Shown here piece by piece: positions 7,726 to 11,514 of a stretch of 11,514 nucleotides of DNA. The notes beneath the pieces are model-generated. The model did not search any database. It worked only from the letters and a program-made list of their open reading frames with translations, and had not been told where the DNA came from. The DNA comes from Streptosporangiaceae bacterium (GTDB lineage: Bacteria > Actinomycetota > Actinomycetes > Streptosporangiales > Streptosporangiaceae). Both the position numbers and the translations under genes were made by a program. Numbering within the stretch: the first letter of the stretch is position 1; every line of letters begins with the position of its first letter. Location of the stretch: contig JASHTT010000688.1 in assembly GCA_030040415.1 (NCBI GenBank), forward strand, positions 1-11,514, in the 5' to 3' direction.

Positions 7726-8486
7726 GAGTCGACCGGCACCGGCCGGAACTGGGCCGGCTGGCCAAGAGCCGCCTGGCACAGCTCCCAGAGGATGTTGTAC
7801 ATGGTCGTCTGCGCTTCCTGGATGCGGTGCACCGACGCCGACGGCGCGACGAACAGGTAATCCAGGGTGTCCAGTTCCGCCATCTTGCCGCCGGAGTACC
7901 CGGCGAACCCGACGGTGAGCAGGCCGCGCCTGCTGGCCTCGTCGAACGCGCGCAGCAGGTTCTCGGAGTTGCCGCTGGTGGACAGGCCGACCGCGATGTC
8001 GGCCGGGCCGCCGAAGGCGGCGATCTGGCGGGCGAAGACCACGTCCACGCCGATGTCGTTGCTGAGCGCGGTCAGCACGGCAGGGTCACTGGCCAGGCTG
8101 AGCGCAGCCAGCGGCCGGGCATCCGCGCCGGGGTTGAGGAACAGTGTGACGAGGTGCTGGGCATCGGTAGCGCTGCCGCCGTTCCCGAACGCCAGCAGTC
8201 GCCCGCCGGCGGTGAATCTAGCCGCCATGTCCTGCGCGCAGGCTGCTAGCCGGGCCGCGGCCGCGTCGCGGACCTCGCGCCGCAGCTCCAGGATCTCCTC
8301 CGCTTTGGCCACCGTCGATTGCCGGACGAGGTCCAGCACGGCCGTGATGTCGGTCTGGCCGGAGTACAGGAAGGGGTAGAGCGACTCCATCGAACCGTCT
8401 GCCGGTCCGCCGGTGCGGGACACGTGCGTCATCTCGGCGCTCCCGTTGGCCGAGCCCGCGCGGTTGGCGGCATCATCGTCGATCAT
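7722..8486 (-). CDS. SIS-domain protein A, GmhA-like but lacking the catalytic pair
   Basis: The 254-residue protein is one sugar-isomerase (SIS) domain of the phosphoheptose isomerase type, after a disordered N-terminus of about 32 residues. The phosphosugar-binding loops are well kept: FGNGGSATDAQH (100-111) and STSGNSENLL (169-178). By alignment with E. coli GmhA as I remember it, the catalytic Glu65 position is Leu115 and the catalytic His180 position is Asn231. A second conserved His (GmhA 175) is Gln226. It probably binds a phosphosugar or nucleotide sugar without classical GmhA catalysis. ATG 8486 overlaps the stop of the HypC-like gene (ATGA). The gene sits inside a hydrogenase maturation operon. 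GmhA-like genes have been noted beside group 1h hydrogenases, but I know of no established function for them there. Confidence 0.88.
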   Translation of the reverse strand: MIDDDAANRAGSANGSAEMTHVSRTGGPADGSMESLYPFLYSGQTDITAVLDLVRQSTVAKAEEILELRREVRDAAAARLAACAQDMAARFTAGGRLLAFGNGGSATDAQHLVTLFLNPGADARPLAALSLASDPAVLTALSNDIGVDVVFARQIAAFGGPADIAVGLSTSGNSENLLRAFDEASRRGLLTVGFAGYSGGKMAELDTLDYLFVAPSASVHRIQEAQTTMYNILWELCQAALGQPAQFRPVPVDS

Positions 8487-8707
8487 CGCGGCACCACCGC
8501 GATCGCCTCCTTGGCGTGCACCAGGATCGTGTCACCGACCGCGGCCGGCACCAGCGCGACGCTGACCTCCTCGGTGCCCTGTCCGGTGTCCACGACGGCC
8601 AGGCCGTCCCCGAGCAGCCGCACCACGGTGACCTGGACGGCGGTGTCAGAGCACGTGATGCAGACCTCGCCATGGCATTCAGGTATGGAGTAGTCGGGAA
8701 TGCTCAC
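8483..8707 (-). CDS. HypC/HupF-like small protein, divergent second copy
   Basis: The 74-residue protein has the HypC-like pattern of strands: VQVTVVRLLGDGLAVVD (24-40), EEVSVALVP (46-54), then GDTILVHAKEAIAVV (58-72), matching the GDxVLVHxGxAI region of HypC. It lacks the N-terminal Met-Cys of true HypC. Instead it has Cys11, Cys16 and Cys19 in ECHGEVCITC. The start is GTG 8707, whose GTGA overlaps the stop of SIS protein B. The longer frame to 8767 lies inside that gene. It overlaps the next SIS gene by ATGA. Database entries called HypC/HybG/HupF often include such CITCSD-type proteins. Whether this one carries iron or is a structural partner of the two SIS proteins is unknown. Confidence 0.85.
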   Translation of the reverse strand: MSIPDYSIPECHGEVCITCSDTAVQVTVVRLLGDGLAVVDTGQGTEEVSVALVPAAVGDTILVHAKEAIAVVPR

Positions 8708-9351
8708 GCGACCACCCCCGGCGACAGCACGCCGGGCTGCTCGAAGAACACGTGCACCAGTTCCCACAGCACGTGGTAGGCGGTGACCTGCAGCTCCTTA
8801 ACCACGCGCGGATCCCGGGACCTGGCCACGAGCAGGTGATCGACGACGTGACCGGATGCGACGGCGCCGCCGTCCCCACCGACCAGACCGATGGTCAGCA
8901 TGCCGAGCTCACGGGCGGTCAGCAGGCCTGCCAGCACGGCAGCGCAGTTGCCGTCGGCCGAGATACCGAGCGCGATGTCGGCTGGTGCGGCGAGGTAGCG
9001 GAGCTGGTGGCAGAACACCCCGGTCAGGCCGCTGTGCGCCGCCACGCCGGTGACCGTGGCGATGTCGGATGTGAGCGAGATGGCCGGGAGCGCGCGCTTG
9101 CCGACGATGACCGGGTGCACGAACTCGACGGCGACGTGCTGGGCGTCCGTGCTCGCACTGCCCGTGCCGAACGCGACGAGTTTGCCGCCGCGGTGGAACC
9201 TGATGGCCATGTCGTGACACGCCGCGGCAACCGCCGCGGCCTGACCGGCGAAGTCGCGGACCGGATCCTCGCGACGCCCGAATAGCTCGCGGGCGTAGGC
9301 ATCCGCCAGCCCGGCCACCGGGCTGGCAGACGGTCTGGCTGCTGGCGTCAT
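8704..9351 (-). CDS. SIS-domain protein B, GmhA-like with degenerate phosphosugar loops
   Basis: This 215-residue single SIS-domain protein is a paralogue of protein A. Its binding loops have drifted: GTGSASTDAQH (62-72) in place of GNGGSxxDAxH, and SADGNCAAV (131-139) in place of STSGNSxNV. By alignment with remembered E. coli GmhA, it keeps the catalytic Glu (Glu76) and His (His193) that protein A lacks. ATG 9351 has AGGAGG with 7 nt spacing and overlaps the stop of the YceI-like gene (ATGA), so the start is firm. The small HypC-like gene separates it from protein A. The complementary losses in the two proteins suggest a heteromer, since GmhA active sites are built at subunit interfaces. 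The substrate and role in hydrogenase biogenesis are unknown. Confidence 0.88.
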   Translation of the reverse strand: MTPAARPSASPVAGLADAYARELFGRREDPVRDFAGQAAAVAAACHDMAIRFHRGGKLVAFGTGSASTDAQHVAVEFVHPVIVGKRALPAISLTSDIATVTGVAAHSGLTGVFCHQLRYLAAPADIALGISADGNCAAVLAGLLTARELGMLTIGLVGGDGGAVASGHVVDHLLVARSRDPRVVKELQVTAYHVLWELVHVFFEQPGVLSPGVVA

Positions 9352-9920
9352 GCGACCGCCTCCTGCTGAGCTGGCCTCGACAGGTCCAATTCGACGTCGA
9401 CGCGCACGGCGTCCGCGACCTTCAGCGAGCCCAGGAAGGCCGTATAGGGCTTGATGCCGAAGTCTGTCTGCCGGACCGTCGTGGTGGCCCGGTACAGTCC
9501 TGGCCCGGTCTCGCTCACGTTGAGTCGCTGCGATCCGGACCGGCCGGCCAGCGTGAGCGTGCCCACGATCGTGCCGCCGCCGTTCGCTCCGGGCTCGAAG
9601 TCCGTCGCCGTAAAGGTGGCCTCAGGATAACGATCCGCCCGCAGCGTCTTACGCGCGGTCACCGCTATCTCGCGTTTATCCCGGTCGGTCAGCGGCTTGA
9701 GGCCGCCAGAGCCCTCCCGCACCACGAGCGCACCGAGATCGACGCGGACCTGCAGTTCGGCCGGCGAGCCGGCGTCGGACACGGCTAGCTGGCCCGACCA
9801 CCGCGCGGCTTCGATGGTGAGGTCATGACCGGCCTGGGCCGCAAGCCCGTCGCGCGCGGTAAGTAAGGTGATCCGGCCCTGACCCGGGCCGAACTCGCGG
9901 CGTCCTGGCTCAATCGCCAT
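9348..9920 (-). CDS. YceI-like (lipocalin-fold, isoprenoid-binding family) protein
   Basis: The product is 190 residues from ATG 9920. It matches the YceI domain along its length: an opening strand GRITLLTARDGLAAQAGHDL, a central RKTLRADRYPEATFTATDF segment, a GTLTLAG strand, and the late TDFGIKPYTAFLGSLKVADAV block typical of the family. YceI proteins form a beta-barrel that binds polyisoprenoid lipids; many are secreted. This one has no signal peptide or membrane segment, so it should be cytoplasmic. It is the first gene of the hydrogenase maturation operon and overlaps SIS gene B by 4 nt. The start is ATG 9920 because a -10 box lies exactly 6 nt before it. An in-frame GTG at 9938 would fall upstream of that box and has no ribosome-binding site. 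A role with menaquinone or another isoprenoid partner of the hydrogenase is my inference. Confidence 0.85.
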   Translation of the reverse strand: MAIEPGRREFGPGQGRITLLTARDGLAAQAGHDLTIEAARWSGQLAVSDAGSPAELQVRVDLGALVVREGSGGLKPLTDRDKREIAVTARKTLRADRYPEATFTATDFEPGANGGGTIVGTLTLAGRSGSQRLNVSETGPGLYRATTTVRQTDFGIKPYTAFLGSLKVADAVRVDVELDLSRPAQQEAVA

Positions 9921-9926
9921 GGCAGA

Positions 9927-9955
9927 ACCGTAGGACACATGTGGGGGGACGTCCA
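9927..9955 (-). promoter_or_regulatory. Predicted promoter for the leaderless ten-gene operon
   Basis: On the minus strand a -35-like TGGACG (9950-9955) and a -10 TACGGT (9927-9932, matching TANNNT) are 17 bp apart. The -10 box is followed by 6 nt and then the ATG of the YceI-like gene at 9920. Transcription would therefore start at or next to the A of the ATG, giving a leaderless mRNA, which is common in actinobacteria and fits the lack of a ribosome-binding site. Confidence 0.6.
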
Positions 9956-10016
9956 GTGCCCGGTTCAGACAGGTGTGGCCGTGCCGGGGATGATCGGCGC
10001 CCGCCGAGGTCAGGGC

Positions 10017-10051
10017 AGCGTGCCGCGGTTACCGAAGCGTGCCGCGGTTAC
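10017..10051. repeat. Two 16-bp exact direct repeats, 19-bp period
   Basis: AGCGTGCCGCGGTTAC occurs at 10017-10032 and again at 10036-10051, with the palindromic core CCGCGG in each. The second copy covers the TAA stop of the HTH gene. Both lie about 60-95 bp upstream of the -35 box of the leftward operon. A 19-bp period is near two helical turns, so they could be tandem sites for a regulator, or simply a local duplication. Confidence 0.75.
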
Positions 10052-10734
10052 GGCAGCGGGATCTCGCCGAACACTTCCTGGATCCGGCGCAGGTCGCGCA
10101 TCCTCGGCTCGGTGGCCCCGCCGACCCACCTGCTCACCGTCTTGACCGAGACGCCGAGCTGCCGCGCGGCGGCCTCCTGGGTGAGCCCTTCGCGACGCAG
10201 GGCGCTCGACATCCACTCGGCGAAGGTGGTCGGCTGCGCTTCCTGCGCAGCCGACGTGTTGCGGGCGCGCTGCGGCGCTGACGGTGGCGGCGGCGACGCA
10301 GGATCCGCCGGTGCTGCTCGCAGGTAGGCACCGAGCGGGCCGGACATGACCGGCTGGGCAGCGGATCCGCGGCCGGCCGTGACGGGCTGCCCGTAGCCGC
10401 CCTGCCCGGCCGGGGCACTCTGAGCCTGCACTCCGACCGGGGCCTGCAGTGCGGTGTCGGAGTGCAGCACGTCTACCTCGACATGCTCGGGAAAGATCCG
10501 GAAGGCGACCTGGATGGAGCCGGCCGGCCCGGCCGCATCCAGCAGTGCCCGGAACACAGTCTCGCCGACCTCGCGGGTGCCCTCTTCGGTCAGCGGCGAC
10601 TCGGCTAGGCAGCGTCGGACGAAGTCCCTGATGTCCGGGATCGACGAGGGCCTGGCGGGGAACACCTGCGACAGCACGACGACCGGGACGACCTCGATGG
10701 GGCTCCCCGCGGGTCCGTTACTGGGCTCCGCCAC
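10048..10734 (-). CDS. HTH protein with degenerate HATPase/anti-sigma-like N-terminus
   Basis: The 228-residue protein has three parts. Residues about 20-90 resemble the histidine-kinase-like ATPase domain of anti-sigma factors (FPARPSSIPDIRDFVRRCL, then an Ile-Gln-Val-Ala-Phe strand and VEVDVL), but the expected Asn-box (ExxxNAxxH) reads ETVFRALLDA, so ATP binding is doubtful. Residues about 91-168 are a Gln/Ala/Pro/Gly-rich linker. Residues 169-228 are a Cro/C1-type helix-turn-helix, with LTQEAAARQLGVSVKTVSRW (184-203). GTG 10734 is chosen for the AGAGGAGA ribosome-binding site 6 nt upstream; the ATG at 10788 adds a tail without support. It lies between the operon and divergent hhyS, the place of a local regulator. 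I infer that it controls the hydrogenase genes, but no target is shown by the sequence. Confidence 0.75.
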   Translation of the reverse strand: MAEPSNGPAGSPIEVVPVVVLSQVFPARPSSIPDIRDFVRRCLAESPLTEEGTREVGETVFRALLDAAGPAGSIQVAFRIFPEHVEVDVLHSDTALQAPVGVQAQSAPAGQGGYGQPVTAGRGSAAQPVMSGPLGAYLRAAPADPASPPPPSAPQRARNTSAAQEAQPTTFAEWMSSALRREGLTQEAAARQLGVSVKTVSRWVGGATEPRMRDLRRIQEVFGEIPLP

Positions 10735-10900
10735 GGTCTGTCTCCTCTTGCCGTCGCCCCACGTGCGGCACGGCAGGGTCGCAGGCAAAATCTACGCGGA
10801 CAAGGGCTGGGTCGGCAGCCTAGGCAGGCATCGTGGACTGGCCAGGCTGGTGCCGGCCGCGCCCCGGCTACGTCGACGGGTCACTATTGCCTGCACCTGA

Positions 10901-10917
10901 AGGCGAGTTTATCGCCT
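10901..10917. promoter_or_regulatory. Inverted repeat, possible operator
   Basis: AGGCGA and TCGCCT form perfect 6-bp arms around the 5-nt AT-rich spacer GTTTA. It lies between the two divergent starts, about 64 bp upstream of the rightward -35 candidate. The symmetry suits a dimeric DNA-binding protein, and the HTH protein encoded alongside is an obvious candidate. A hairpin in RNA is the alternative. Confidence 0.4.
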
Positions 10918-10947
10918 GGTTTGTCGAGCGTCTTCCTGGCCGCGTAG

Positions 10948-10959
10948 GACATTTATGTC
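10948..10959. promoter_or_regulatory. AT-rich palindrome, possible operator
   Basis: GACAT and ATGTC are perfect 5-bp arms around TT, unusually AT-rich for this DNA. It ends 21 bp before the rightward -35 candidate, a usual place for an activator site. No regulator family can be assigned. Confidence 0.4.
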
Positions 10960-10980
10960 TAGCAAAACGACTCTTCCGTC

Positions 10981-11009
10981 TTGTAGCCACCATGTAGCCG
11001 GTCTAACAT
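10981..11009 (+). promoter_or_regulatory. Predicted promoter for the hydrogenase structural operon
   Basis: TTGTAG (10981-10986) and TAACAT (11004-11009, matching TANNNT) are 17 bp apart. Transcription would begin near 11016, giving about 33 nt of leader before the small ORF at 11050 and about 265 nt before hhyS. The -10 box contains the ATG at 11008, which rules that ATG out as the start of the small ORF if the promoter is real. Confidence 0.5.
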
Positions 11010-11049
11010 GACGCACGTCTGCGCAACAGCACCGATCGGGAGGTGCGTC

Positions 11050-11250
11050 GTGGTCCAGCTGATCCGCTGCAGCGAAGGCGCGCCTCCGCAAGCGCCGGTC
11101 GCGCCTGCAGCACTCACCGCGCGAGTTACATCTCGCCGTCAGCCGGGCACGAAGGGCTTGCCACACAGCCAGGGATCCGCCACCGCCGGGAACTTGCCAC
11201 CGCCGGGGGCCACCTCCGTGCTGACCGATCTGACCCCGCCCAGCACCTAG
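11050..11250 (+). CDS. Possible 66-residue Pro/Ala-rich small protein upstream of hhyS
   Basis: GTG 11050 follows a good ribosome-binding site, GGGAGGT (11038-11044), with 5 nt spacing. The frame runs to a TAG 31 nt before hhyS. The predicted protein starts VVQLIRCSEGAPPQ and is rich in Pro, Ala, Ser and Thr, with one Cys near the N-terminus and no membrane segment. About three quarters of third positions are G or C by my count, lower than in the certain genes nearby, so coding is plausible rather than sure. It matches no family I know. Its place between the putative promoter and the small subunit gene suggests co-expression with the hydrogenase. It could instead be a long untranslated leader. 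Confidence 0.4.
   Translation: MVQLIRCSEGAPPQAPVAPAALTARVTSRRQPGTKGLPHSQGSATAGNLPPPGATSVLTDLTPPST
11179..11207 (+). repeat. 12-bp direct repeat in the hhyS leader
   Basis: GCCACCGCCGGG is present exactly at 11179-11190 and 11196-11207, offset 17 bp. The offset is not a multiple of three, so the copies fall in different frames of the small ORF, which slightly weakens the case that this ORF is under protein-level selection. Confidence 0.6.
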
Positions 11251-11281
11251 CCGCTCTGACAGCCGAGGAGGTGGCCTGACC

Positions 11282-11514
<233 letters not shown>

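Larger units (their letters stand above)
10735..11049. other. Divergent regulatory region between the HTH gene and hhyS
   Basis: This stretch is relatively AT-rich from about 10880 to 11010. It contains two inverted repeats (10901-10917 and 10948-10959), a rightward promoter candidate (10981-11009) and a leftward -10 candidate, TAGATT on the minus strand (10789-10794), about 55 nt before the HTH gene start with a poor -35. The ORFs that cross it have no family resemblance or codon bias and look fortuitous. Confidence 0.55.

Noticed and set aside
5592..7860. Several plus-strand frames of 220-280 codons
   Set aside because: All are antisense shadows of hypD, hypC, the endopeptidase and SIS gene A.
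8752..9285. 177-codon plus-strand frame
   Set aside because: Antisense to SIS gene B, with no recognisable protein.
10454..10900. 148-codon plus-strand frame over the HTH gene start
   Set aside because: It is mostly antisense to the HTH gene, and no ribosome-binding site or family was seen.

Overview
The window is high-G+C DNA with strong G/C third-position bias, many GTG starts, translationally coupled start/stop overlaps and a likely leaderless transcript. This points to an actinobacterium; the genus cannot be told from the sequence. It carries the maturation region of an aerobic, high-affinity [NiFe]-hydrogenase. The first 77 codons of the small subunit (hhyS) run off the right end. Their proximal-cluster motif (Cys-Asp-Gly-Asp) and the lack of a Tat signal place it in group 1h (formerly group 5), the type that oxidises atmospheric H2.

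Layout. Positions 1-418 hold no convincing gene. A small TfoX N-terminal-domain protein (419-754, +) and the carbamoyltransferase gene hypF (838-3255, +) read rightward. HypF converges on a long leftward set of ten genes (9920 down to 3306): yceI-like, SIS-domain protein B, a HypC-like protein, SIS-domain protein A, the maturation endopeptidase, hypC, hypD, hypE, hypA and hypB. Five junctions are 4-nt ATGA or GTGA overlaps, one is a 23-nt overlap, and the other gaps are 55 nt or less, so this is probably one operon. A good -35/-10 pair lies so that the yceI ATG would itself be the first transcribed base. Upstream is another leftward gene, a regulator-like protein with a degenerate HATPase/anti-sigma-like N-terminus and a C-terminal HTH (10048-10734). 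It is divergent from hhyS across about 550 bp that contain two inverted repeats, candidate promoters and a possible 66-residue ORF just before hhyS.

How it works together. From known Hyp biochemistry, HypF and HypE make the cyanide ligands from carbamoyl phosphate. HypC and HypD carry and assemble the Fe(CN)2CO unit. HypA and HypB deliver nickel, and the endopeptidase trims the large subunit, which should be encoded just past the right edge. All the core factors are present.

The least understood part is the promoter-proximal module yceI-sisB-hypC2-sisA. The two SIS proteins appear to have lost opposite halves of the GmhA-type active site: one keeps the phosphosugar loops, the other keeps the catalytic Glu/His. 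This suggests a hetero-oligomer with shared sites, and its role in hydrogenase maturation or function is unknown. No hypX-like CO-forming gene is seen in the window.
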